A stretch of 12,798 bases of DNA. Origin: Reyranella sp. Lineage in GTDB: Bacteria; Pseudomonadota; Alphaproteobacteria; Reyranellales; Reyranellaceae. Within the stretch, counting starts at the first letter, position 1. Each line of letters opens with the position of its first letter. Under the pieces are notes generated by a model, which was given only the letters and a program-made list of their open reading frames with translations, had not been told where the DNA came from and ran no database searches. The stretch covers positions 1 to 12,798 of the forward strand of contig JAUXST010000195.1 of the NCBI GenBank assembly GCA_030679805.1, in the 5' to 3' direction. A program made the translations under genes and the position numbers. Positions 6,554 through 12,798 of the stretch are shown here, one piece after another.

Positions 6554-7236
6554 GCACCTCTGCCGACATCTGGGCGGTCGTGCCCGTCAAGGAGCTCGAC
6601 GGCGCCAAGCAGCGGCTGGCCGGGCTGCTCTCGCCTGCCCAGCGCCGCGCGCTGATCGAGGTCATGGTGGGCGAGGTGCTCGACGCCGTGGCCGGCGCCC
6701 GCAATCTCGCGGGGATCATGGTCGTCACGCTCGACCCGTCGACGACGGTGCTGGCCACGCGCCTCGGCGCGCGCGTGGTGACCGACGGCGCGCGCGACGG
6801 CCACACCGGCAGCGTCACCGCGGGGCTCACCCTCCTTGCCCGCGAAGGCCGTGGCGGCATGATCACGCTCCCCGGCGACATTCCCGCCGCCACCTCGGCC
6901 GAAATCGATGCCGTGCTGGCGGCGCATCTGCAAGCGCCCGCCTTCACCATCTCGCCGGCGCACGACGATCTCGGCTCCAACGCCGTGGTCTGCTCGCCGC
7001 CCGATGCGGTGCCGCTGCGCTTCGGCGAGAACAGCTACTTCCCGCACCTCGACGCGGCGCGGCGCGCCGGTATCGAGCCGACGGTAATCCGCCAGCCCGG
7101 CATCGCCATGGACATCGACCATCCGGCCGACCTCGCCGCCTTCCTGCGCCTGCCGCAGTCGGCCGGCACCCGCACCCGCGCCTTCCTGGAAGACGCCGGC
7201 ATCCCCCGCCTGCTCGTGGACCGCGGTTTCGACTAG
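6550..7236 (+). CDS. cofC: 2-phospho-L-lactate guanylyltransferase (CofC/FbiD)
   Basis: A 228-aa nucleotidyltransferase of the CofC/FbiD family. It activates a three-carbon phospho-acid with GTP: 2-phospho-L-lactate in archaea, phosphoenolpyruvate in mycobacteria, 3-phosphoglycerate in a Burkholderia-type symbiont (established knowledge). Seen: VVPVKELDGAKQRL at residues 10-23, TLPGDIPAAT at 106-115, HDDLGSNAV at 138-146, RFGENSYFPHLDAARRAG at 157-174 and AMDIDHPADLAAFL at 186-199. The last ~28 residues, ending VDRGFD, extend past the usual family core. The GTG start overlaps the cofD stop (GTGA, 6550-6553), and this is the last gene of the fgd operon. Donor specificity is undetermined, so the symbol is by family only. 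Confidence 0.93.
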   Translation: MSTSADIWAVVPVKELDGAKQRLAGLLSPAQRRALIEVMVGEVLDAVAGARNLAGIMVVTLDPSTTVLATRLGARVVTDGARDGHTGSVTAGLTLLAREGRGGMITLPGDIPAATSAEIDAVLAAHLQAPAFTISPAHDDLGSNAVVCSPPDAVPLRFGENSYFPHLDAARRAGIEPTVIRQPGIAMDIDHPADLAAFLRLPQSAGTRTRAFLEDAGIPRLLVDRGFD

Positions 7237-7434
7237 GCACCACACCAGAAGTGGACCATTCCGTGCCACGCCTGAACGGGGTTTGTTTGTTCGGGATCGG
7301 TGTCCGAATTTCAGACCCAAGTCGTTGTTCCAAATCCACAATCGCGCCGGCGCCTGCCACGGATTCTCGATCGGTCGCTTTCGAAATGCGTGTGCCGATC
7401 CCGCGCCCTCGCAGGGAACATCGTGGACCACGAA
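7237..7434. other. Non-coding stretch after cofC
   Basis: About 200 bases between the cofC stop and the terminator hairpin. I see no coding frame with family features, no tRNA and no convincing mobile-element end. It contains a perfect 13-base palindrome TCGTGGACCACGA at 7421-7433 directly before the hairpin, and the core GTGGACCA also occurs at 7251-7258. Base composition is less GC-rich than the genes. It is probably the 3' untranslated region of the cof operon. Confidence 0.4.
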
Positions 7435-7466
7435 AAACGCCCGGCGGAAAGGTCCGCCGGGCGTTT
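7435..7466 (+). terminator. Hairpin terminator after the fgd-cofEDC operon
   Basis: A perfect 14-bp stem AAACGCCCGGCGGA / TCCGCCGGGCGTTT with the four-base loop AAGG. On the plus strand it ends in TTT followed by GATC, a short T-run; on the minus strand it would be followed by TTTTT. It separates the cof operon from the TRAP operon and may work in both directions. It lies about 200 bases after the cofC stop. Confidence 0.8.
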
Positions 7467-7470
7467 GATC

Positions 7471-7515
7471 ATCGGGCTAGCAAGGCGCCCAATGTAGCGA
7501 AAAACATAGCCCGAT
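7471..7515. promoter_or_regulatory. Inverted repeat upstream of the sigma-54 promoter (possible activator site)
   Basis: ATCGGGCTA at 7471-7479 and its exact reverse complement TAGCCCGAT at 7507-7515, separated by 27 bases. The centre lies about 47 bp before the -24 element. Sigma-54 promoters need an upstream-bound activator, so this is a candidate enhancer site, possibly for a DctD-like regulator. A second hairpin is the alternative reading. Confidence 0.4.
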
Positions 7516-7538
7516 TCGGCTGAACCTGCAAATTCGAG

Positions 7539-7554
7539 TGGCATGCATTTTGCT
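7539..7554 (+). promoter_or_regulatory. Sigma-54 (-24/-12) promoter of the TRAP transporter operon
   Basis: TGGCATGCATTTTGCT matches the sigma-54 consensus TGGCAC-G-N4-TTGCW with exact spacing: GG at 7540-7541 and GC at 7552-7553. The only deviation is T for C in the sixth position. Transcription would begin near 7565, giving a leader of about 36 bases before the dctP ATG. C4-dicarboxylate uptake under DctB/DctD and RpoN is known in rhizobia, which makes this placement sensible. Confidence 0.72.
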
Positions 7555-7586
7555 GCTACCATGGCAGAGTTTATCGGGGATGAATT

Positions 7587-7593
7587 GGGGAGG
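7587..7593 (+). promoter_or_regulatory. Strong ribosome binding site fixing the dctP start
   Basis: GGGGAGG, seven bases before the ATG at 7601. It supports the MLHRML start over an in-frame ATG at 7538 that would lie before the promoter. Confidence 0.8.
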
Positions 7594-7600
7594 ATTGCAC

Positions 7601-8650
7601 ATGCTGCACCGTATGTTGACCGGATTGGCACTGGCGGCCGTGGTCGCCTCCGCTGCCGCCGCGCAGGACTTGCCGAAGAGTCAATTCAAGGTCATCGGCC
7701 TCAACAGTCCGACGCCGGTGTCGATTCACGACGAGCTGCCGTTCTGGCGCAAGACGATCCCCGAGGCATCGAAGGGCGCCATCATCGCCGACGTGACCCC
7801 GCTCGACCAGATGAGCATCGACGACAAGACCATGCTGCGGCTGCTGAAGCTCGGCGTCATGGATTTCGCCGCCATGGACATCTCCAAGATGGCCGGCGAC
7901 GACCCGCGCTTCGAGGCCTGCGATCTCGCCGGCCTGACGCTGACGCCGGACAAGGCCCGCGCGGCCTGCAACGCCTATCGCGCCGTCATCGACCGGCAGA
8001 TGCAGAAGAACTGGAACGCCAAGCTGCTGGCCTTCGGCGGCAACACGCCCCAGGTCTTCTGGTGCAAGGACGTGGCGACCGGGCTCGCCGGCTTCAAGGG
8101 CAAGAAGGTCCGTGTCTTCAACAACACGATGCGCGATTTCCTGGGCGGCGTCGGCGCCACGGCCGTCAGCATGGCCTTCGCCGAAGTGGTGCCGGCGCTG
8201 AGCGCCGGTGTCGTCGACTGCGGCGTGACCGGCAGCCTGTCGGGCAATACCGCCGGCTGGACCGAAGTCACCAAGTCGATCTACCCGATGTCGCTCGGCT
8301 GGAGCATCAACGTCCTGGCGGTCAATCTCGACAGCTGGAAGCGGCTCGATCCCAAGACGCAGGCCTTCCTGACCGAGCAGTTCAAGGCCTACGAGGAAAA
8401 GATGTGGGCCACCATCAAGACGACGACCGCCGAGGCCGACAACTGCAACACCGGCGTGCAACCCTGCACCATGGGCAAGCTCGCCAAGACCACCATCGTG
8501 CCGGTAAAGCCCGAGGAGGCGGAAACGCACAAGAAACTGGTCGAAGGCGCCGTGCTCGCCGGCTGGGCCAAGCGCTGCGGCGCGGAGTGCACCAAGGAGT
8601 GGAACGACACCGTCGGCAAGGCGCTCGGATTGACGGCGCCGACGCCGTAG
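7601..8650 (+). CDS. dctP: TRAP transporter substrate-binding protein (DctP family)
   Basis: A 349-aa periplasmic binding protein that delivers an organic acid or similar solute to the DctQM membrane complex. It has a Sec signal peptide, MLHRMLTGLALAAVVASAAA then A|QD, with cleavage likely after Ala21. The family core is seen at GFKGKKVRVFNNTMRDFLGG (residues 164-183, Arg171 in the usual ligand-binding Arg region) and VSMAFAEVVPALSAGVVDCG (189-208). The length is normal for DctP. The mature protein has eight cysteines (107, 123, 155, 207, 282, 289, 326, 330), unusual for this family; two close pairs near the C-terminus could be disulfides. The gene opens the dctPQM operon behind the sigma-54 promoter. 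Substrate is unknown. The symbol is by family, not by proven C4-dicarboxylate use. Confidence 0.9.
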   Translation: MLHRMLTGLALAAVVASAAAAQDLPKSQFKVIGLNSPTPVSIHDELPFWRKTIPEASKGAIIADVTPLDQMSIDDKTMLRLLKLGVMDFAAMDISKMAGDDPRFEACDLAGLTLTPDKARAACNAYRAVIDRQMQKNWNAKLLAFGGNTPQVFWCKDVATGLAGFKGKKVRVFNNTMRDFLGGVGATAVSMAFAEVVPALSAGVVDCGVTGSLSGNTAGWTEVTKSIYPMSLGWSINVLAVNLDSWKRLDPKTQAFLTEQFKAYEEKMWATIKTTTAEADNCNTGVQPCTMGKLAKTTIVPVKPEEAETHKKLVEGAVLAGWAKRCGAECTKEWNDTVGKALGLTAPTP

Positions 8651-8651
8651 G

Positions 8652-9251
8652 ATGAAGCGTCTTCAGTCGGCCGCCGAAGGAGTCTCGCGCGTCGGGGCGA
8701 TCATCGGCGGCGCCATGCTGCTGGTCGCCTCGGTCCTGATCTGCATCGACATCACGCTTCGCTATACGGTGTCGATCACGCTGGGCGGCGCCGACGAACT
8801 GTCGGGCTATGCGCTGGCCATCTCCAGCGCCTGGGGTTTTTCCTCGGCATTGCTCAGCCGCTCGCACATCCGCATCGATACGGTCTACGTGCGCATCAAG
8901 TCGATCGGCGCGAGGGCGCTGCTCGATCTCATCAGCCTTGCCACGCTCCTGGGCTTCTTCGGCATGGTCACCTGGTATGCCTGGGGCGTCGTCAAGCAAT
9001 CCTGGGATTCCAGCTCGCGCTCACTGTCGGCCATCGAGATGCCGCTCATCATCCCGCAGGGCCTATGGTTCGCGGGTCTCCTCTTCTTCGTGGCCTTGTC
9101 GGTGTTGCTGCTGGTGCGCGGCCTCCTTGCCTTCCTCTCAGGCAATTATGCCGGCCTGTTCGCACTGATCGGCTCGAAATCGGCGCTGGCCGAGGCCGAA
9201 GAAGAAATTGCCGCCGTGGCGCACGGGCTGGAGCAGGAGAAGAAGCAATGA
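8652..9251 (+). CDS. dctQ: TRAP transporter small membrane subunit (DctQ family)
   Basis: A 199-aa inner-membrane protein with four predicted membrane helices, at about residues 17-40, 50-70, 87-112 and 130-162, the usual DctQ topology. It carries the family pattern of a charged GGADELSGYAL segment (residues 45-55) followed by an SRSHIRIDTVY loop. The C-terminus is a charged, Glu-rich tail, longer than in many homologues. The ATG lies one base after the dctP stop, with no clear ribosome site of its own, and its stop overlaps dctM by four bases (ATGA). It bridges the binding protein and the DctM transport subunit. Confidence 0.9.
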   Translation: MKRLQSAAEGVSRVGAIIGGAMLLVASVLICIDITLRYTVSITLGGADELSGYALAISSAWGFSSALLSRSHIRIDTVYVRIKSIGARALLDLISLATLLGFFGMVTWYAWGVVKQSWDSSSRSLSAIEMPLIIPQGLWFAGLLFFVALSVLLLVRGLLAFLSGNYAGLFALIGSKSALAEAEEEIAAVAHGLEQEKKQ

Positions 9252-10534
9252 CCGCCGGCGTCTCCCTTGTCGTGCTGCTGTTCCTGCTCGGCAGCTCGAT
9301 CGCGGTCGCGGCCGGCATGGGCCTGGCCGGCCTGATCCTGAACGGCATCTACTCACCGATGCCGATGAACCGCATCGTGGGCGAGCTTACCTGGTCGACC
9401 ACCAGCAACTTCATCCTGACGGCCATCCCCTTCTACATCATGTTCGGCGAGATCCTGCTGCGCAGTGGCACCGCCGAGCGCATGTATGCGGCCCTCGTGC
9501 AGTGGCTGTCGTGGCTACCGGGCGGCCTGATGCACTCGAACATCGGCTCGTGTGCGCTGTTCGGTTCGGTCTCGGGCTCGAGCGTCGCGACGGCGGCGAC
9601 CATCGGTGTCGTGGCGATGGGGGAGATCGACAAGCACAAGTACAACGAGCCGCTGTTCCTCGGCACGCTGGCGGCCGGCGGCACGCTCGGCATTTTGATC
9701 CCGCCGTCGATCAACATGATCATCTACGGTGTGATGACCGACACGTCGGTGCCCAAGCTCTATCTCGCGGGCTTCCTGCCGGGCTTCATCCTGACGGTGC
9801 TGTTCAGCCTCACCGTGCTGGTCGCCTGCCTGTGGAAGCCGGCATGGGGCGGCAACAAGGTCGAGACCAACTGGGAGATGCGCATCAAGCTGCTGCCGGA
9901 CCTGCTGCCGCCGCTCGTCCTGCTGTTGATCGTGATCGGCGCCATCTTCTTCGGCGTCGCCACGGCGACCGAGGCGGCGGCCGTTGGAATCGTGGGCGCC
10001 CTCGCCATCACGGCGCAACGCGGCCGGCTCTCCTGGCGCATGCTGCGTGACGTCTGCGAGGGCACCGTGCGCACCACTGCCATGGTGGTGGCCATCCTGG
10101 TCGGCGCCTTTTTCCTCAATGTAATCATCCAGACGATCGGCCTCACCCAACAACTCAGCAAGTTGATCATCGCCTGGCAACTCTCACCTGTGCAGATCCT
10201 GGGGGCGGTGATCGTCCTCTACCTCATCCTCGGGACCTTCATGGAGGAACTGTCCATGATGATCTCGACCATCCCGATCACGACGCCGCTCATGGTGCAG
10301 GCAGGCTACGATCCGGTCTGGTACGGCATCCTGTTGGTGCTGCTGATCCAGACAGCGATGATCTCGCCGCCCTTCGGCATCAACCTGTTCGTGATCCACG
10401 GCATCCGCGGCCGCGGGACGCTCTCCGATGTCGAGAAGGGTTCGGCGCCGTTCGTGGTCGCGCTGCTGGCCATGATCGCCATGATCTGCGTCTGGCCCGA
10501 CATCGTCATGGTTGCAGTGCGCTGGTTCGGCTAG
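9248..10534 (+). CDS. dctM: TRAP transporter large permease subunit (DctM family)
   Basis: A 428-aa, very hydrophobic inner-membrane protein with about 12 membrane segments, the usual DctM length. It couples Na+ or H+ entry to solute uptake. Family blocks seen: TAIPFYIMFGEIL near residues 58-70, ALFGSVSGSSVATAATIG at 103-120, LGILIPPSINMIIYG at 147-161, ATEAAAVGIVGAL in the second half, and LGTFMEELSMM near the end of the following domain. The ATG at 9248 overlaps the dctQ stop; the frame is open back to 9065 only as a shadow of dctQ. It is the last gene of the dctPQM operon and runs toward the convergent hydantoinase gene. Confidence 0.94.
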   Translation: MTAGVSLVVLLFLLGSSIAVAAGMGLAGLILNGIYSPMPMNRIVGELTWSTTSNFILTAIPFYIMFGEILLRSGTAERMYAALVQWLSWLPGGLMHSNIGSCALFGSVSGSSVATAATIGVVAMGEIDKHKYNEPLFLGTLAAGGTLGILIPPSINMIIYGVMTDTSVPKLYLAGFLPGFILTVLFSLTVLVACLWKPAWGGNKVETNWEMRIKLLPDLLPPLVLLLIVIGAIFFGVATATEAAAVGIVGALAITAQRGRLSWRMLRDVCEGTVRTTAMVVAILVGAFFLNVIIQTIGLTQQLSKLIIAWQLSPVQILGAVIVLYLILGTFMEELSMMISTIPITTPLMVQAGYDPVWYGILLVLLIQTAMISPPFGINLFVIHGIRGRGTLSDVEKGSAPFVVALLAMIAMICVWPDIVMVAVRWFG

Positions 10535-10544
10535 CTGCTCAAGC

Positions 10545-10601
10545 GGACCGCGGGCCTCCAGGCCCGCTTCATGTCTGAGCGGACCTGGAGGTCCGCGGTC
10601 C
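10545..10601. repeat. Long imperfect inverted repeat (REP/BIME-like) between convergent genes
   Basis: Two 23-base arms, 10545-10567 and 10579-10601, are reverse complements except at two positions, around an 11-base loop. Each arm contains its own near-palindrome (GCGGGCCTCCAGGCCCGC at 10550-10567 and GCGGACCTGGAGGTCCGC at 10579-10596). It nearly fills the gap between dctM (stop at 10534) and hyuA (stop at 10606). It has the layout of a REP/BIME-type element and can act as a two-way terminator, though no T-run follows it on either strand. Confidence 0.7.
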
Positions 10602-10605
10602 CGAC

Positions 10606-12693
10606 CTACAACGCAATCACGATATTTCCTGCGCCATCGAGTTCGGCGCGGGCGCCGGGCGGGACGACGCAGGTCGTGTCGTATTCCTCGACGATCAGCG
10701 GACCCGTGCGGCCGGTCGCGAGATCGACCCGGCTCAATACAGGTGTTTCCATCCAGCCATGGCTATCGCCGAACCAGGCCTTGCGCGACGCCTGGGCAAC
10801 GGGCTCGATGCGGCTCGATTTGACATTCTTCGGCACGCCGCCGCCTTCACGCAGACCCGAGCCCACGAGCTGGATCGCCACCAGCTCGACCGGTTCGTCG
10901 GCGCCAGCGCGATGGCCGTAGGTGCGCTCGTGCTCCCGACCGAAGGCCTCCTCGAGATGGGCGACCATGCGGGTGTCGATCGGCCCGTCCGGCACCGGCA
11001 CGGTGAGTTCGTAGCTCTGGCCCTTGTAGTGTAGCGCCGCAGACCGTTTGAGCCGCGCGCTGGTGCCGCCAAAACCTTCGACGGCGAGTTGTTCGCTCGC
11101 CTGCCGCGCCATCGCGTCCCAGGCCGCACCGATCTCGCCGAGATCGGCCTGCCGCAGCAGCCGACGGAAGGTGCGGGCGTAGTGGTGCTCGACGTCGGCA
11201 TAGAGCAGCCCGAACGAGGAGAAGAGGCCGGCCGACGGCGGCACGACGATGCGGGCGATGCCCAGCGCCGCCGCCATGCCGGCGGCGAACAGCGGTCCGT
11301 TGCCGCCGAAGGCGAACAGCGCGAACTCGCGGGGATCTCGGCCGCGCTCGGTCGACACCGCCTTGATGGCGCGGATCATGTTGGAGGCGGCGATCAGATG
11401 CGCACCGTAGGCCGCGCGTTCGACCGGCATGCCGAGCGGCTTGGCGATCTTTTCCACGAACGCCGCGCGGGCCTTGTCGGCATTGAGTTTCAGCGCGCCG
11501 CCCACGAGATGGCCGGGATTGATGTAGCCCAGCAGCACGTTGGCATCGGTGATAGTGGGCACCTCACCGCCCATGTCGTAGCAGACCGGGCCGGGCGAGG
11601 CGCCGGCGCTCTCGGGGCCCGCCTGCAGCGCACCGCCGGGATCGATCCAGACGTGCGAACCGCCGCCCGCCCCCACTTCGGCGAGGTCAATGGCGGGGAC
11701 TTTCAGCGTATAGCCGGCGCCGGTCAGCAGGCGCGAGCCGATCATGATGCCGGCGCCGACGGCATATTCCTGAGCGCGGGCGATCTCGCCGTCCTCGACC
11801 ATCGAGGCCTTGGCGGTCGTGCCGCCCATGTCGAAGGTGATGATCTTCTCGAGCGACTTGGCGCGCGCCAGTGCCTGGGCGCCGACCACGCCGCCGGCCG
11901 GACCCGACTCGATGATGTTCATCGGCCGCTCGGCAGCGGCCTTGTCGGTCGTGAGGCCGCCGTTGGATTGCATCAACAGCAGGCGAGCCGGAATGCCAGC
12001 GCCGTCGAGTCCCTGGCGCAGCGCCTTGAGATAAGTGGCGACGATCGGCATCACAGAGGCGTTGATGACCGTGGTCGAGGTGCGTTCGTACTCCTTGATC
12101 TCTGGCAGGACCTCGAACGAGACGCTAAGCGGCAGGTGCGGTGCCTTGGCCGCCACGATGTCGCGCAGCATCGCCTCGTGCACCGGGTTGGCGAAAGAAT
12201 TGAGCAGGCAGATCGCGATCGCCTCGACCTTCTCGGCCAGCAGCGCCTCGACGGCGCGCTCGGCATCGGCCGGATCGAGCGGCCGGTCGACATGGCCGCG
12301 ATGGTCGATGCGCTCGTCGACCACCTTGCGCAGGTAGCGCTCGACCAGCGGCGGCGGCTTGGTCCAAGTGAGATCATAGAGCTTGGGCATGCGCAGCGTG
12401 CGGATTTCCAACACGTCGCGGAAGCCCTTGGTGGTGATCAGGCCGACGCGCGCGCCTTTGTGCTCGAGGATGGCGTTGGAGGCGACCGTGGTGCCGTGGC
12501 GGATTTCCTCGATGGCGCCGCCGTCGAGACCGGTCTCGCTAAAGACCTCGGTCAGCCCGTCGACGATGGCCTGGGCATAGTTCCCGACGCTCGACGAGAT
12601 CTTCTTGGTGTGGATGGTGCCGTCGGATCCGAGCAGCACGATGTCGGTGAAGGTGCCGCCGATGTCGACACCGACGCGGTAGGTGACGGTCAT
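10606..12693 (-). CDS. hyuA: Hydantoinase/oxoprolinase family protein, subunit A
   Basis: A 695-aa ATP-dependent amidohydrolase subunit of the HyuA/N-methylhydantoinase A/oxoprolinase family, acting in the cytoplasm. Seen: the N-terminal nucleotide-binding motif GVDIGGTFTDIVL at residues 8-20, RHGTTVASNAILEHKGARVG at 65-84, SNGGLTT at 243-249, IESGPAGGVVGA at 261-272, ITFDMGGTTAKASMV at 285-299, GAGGGSHVWID at 341-351, SPGPVCYDMGG at 366-376 and FAFGGNGPLFA at 460-470. Length and domain order fit a complete stand-alone A subunit. Related families include acetone/acetophenone carboxylase subunits, so the substrate (hydantoin, 5-oxoproline or a ketone) is uncertain. The ATG lies six bases after the stop of the upstream partial gene, and the ribosome site is weak. 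It is convergent with dctM, not co-transcribed with it. Confidence 0.92.
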   Translation of the reverse strand: MTVTYRVGVDIGGTFTDIVLLGSDGTIHTKKISSSVGNYAQAIVDGLTEVFSETGLDGGAIEEIRHGTTVASNAILEHKGARVGLITTKGFRDVLEIRTLRMPKLYDLTWTKPPPLVERYLRKVVDERIDHRGHVDRPLDPADAERAVEALLAEKVEAIAICLLNSFANPVHEAMLRDIVAAKAPHLPLSVSFEVLPEIKEYERTSTTVINASVMPIVATYLKALRQGLDGAGIPARLLLMQSNGGLTTDKAAAERPMNIIESGPAGGVVGAQALARAKSLEKIITFDMGGTTAKASMVEDGEIARAQEYAVGAGIMIGSRLLTGAGYTLKVPAIDLAEVGAGGGSHVWIDPGGALQAGPESAGASPGPVCYDMGGEVPTITDANVLLGYINPGHLVGGALKLNADKARAAFVEKIAKPLGMPVERAAYGAHLIAASNMIRAIKAVSTERGRDPREFALFAFGGNGPLFAAGMAAALGIARIVVPPSAGLFSSFGLLYADVEHHYARTFRRLLRQADLGEIGAAWDAMARQASEQLAVEGFGGTSARLKRSAALHYKGQSYELTVPVPDGPIDTRMVAHLEEAFGREHERTYGHRAGADEPVELVAIQLVGSGLREGGGVPKNVKSSRIEPVAQASRKAWFGDSHGWMETPVLSRVDLATGRTGPLIVEEYDTTCVVPPGARAELDGAGNIVIAL

Positions 12694-12699
12694 GGCGCG

Positions 12700-12798
12700 C
12701 TATTCCGCGGCGCGCGCGAGAAGCACCGGATCGTGCCGTTGGACTTTCGGGACCTCGGTCCAGCCGCGTGATTTCGCGATCTCGCCTCGGCACCGATT
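12700..12798 (-). CDS. C-terminal end of an unidentified protein, partial
   Basis: The minus-strand frame from the window edge to a TAG at 12702-12700 gives 32 residues: a CRGEIAKSRGWTEVPKVQ stretch and an end at RHDPVLLARAAE. It lies six bases before hyuA in the same direction, so it is almost certainly co-transcribed with it. Hydantoinase A genes usually sit beside a B subunit and sometimes a small gamma-like subunit. The fragment is too short to say which, if either, this is. Confidence 0.55.
   Translation of the reverse strand, partial: NRCRGEIAKSRGWTEVPKVQRHDPVLLARAAE

Noticed and set aside
7237..7434. Possible insertion-sequence remnant (AGAAGTGGACCATTCC)
   Set aside because: No paired terminal repeats, target duplication or transposase remnant is visible.
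7493..7506. TGT-N8-ACA as a NifA-type activator site
   Set aside because: NifA sites have a 10-base spacer (TGT-N10-ACA); here it is eight and the match is too short to count.
7538..7600. Upstream in-frame start for dctP
   Set aside because: It would lie on the sigma-54 promoter and spoil the signal peptide; GGGGAGG precedes the ATG at 7601.
11089..12771. 560-codon plus-strand open frame opposite hyuA
   Set aside because: It is rich in His, Arg and Gly with no family motifs and lies antisense to a clear hyuA; high GC keeps such shadow frames open.

Overview
The window is GC-rich, densely packed bacterial DNA. It reads like an aerobic alphaproteobacterium: Rhizobiales/Rhodospirillales-type gene families, 1-4 nt gene overlaps, TRAP and hydantoinase genes, and a sigma-54 promoter. 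A Reyranella- or Bradyrhizobium-like host is only a guess. No RNA gene, CRISPR array or intact insertion sequence was seen.

Layout. (1) Bases 1-3681, minus strand: a tight operon read from right to left. It holds an alpha/beta-hydrolase-fold protein, a 414-aa luciferase-like monooxygenase (LLM), and two related shorter LLM/F420-type oxidoreductases, the last cut by the window edge. (2) Bases 3682-3849: a 168-bp divergent control region. (3) Bases 3850-7236, plus strand: fgd-cofE-cofD-cofC, each junction a 4-nt start/stop overlap. This is an F420-dependent glucose-6-phosphate dehydrogenase fused transcriptionally to the last steps of coenzyme F420 synthesis. (4) Bases 7237-7600: a non-coding stretch with a strong hairpin terminator, an inverted repeat and a near-consensus sigma-54 promoter. 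(5) Bases 7601-10534, plus strand: a DctP-DctQ-DctM TRAP transporter. (6) Bases 10545-10601: a long imperfect inverted repeat filling the convergent gap. (7) Bases 10606-12798, minus strand: hydantoinase/oxoprolinase subunit A and the last 32 codons of an upstream gene.

How the parts may work together. The cof genes would add the phospholactyl-type side chain and glutamates to the deazaflavin FO. Fgd would reduce F420 with glucose-6-phosphate, and the divergent LLM enzymes are candidate users of the reduced cofactor. Together this looks like a self-contained module for making, charging and spending F420 in a proteobacterium. FO synthase (FbiC/CofGH) is not in the window. The TRAP transporter appears to be a separate, sigma-54-controlled uptake system; any link to the convergent hydantoinase is speculative.
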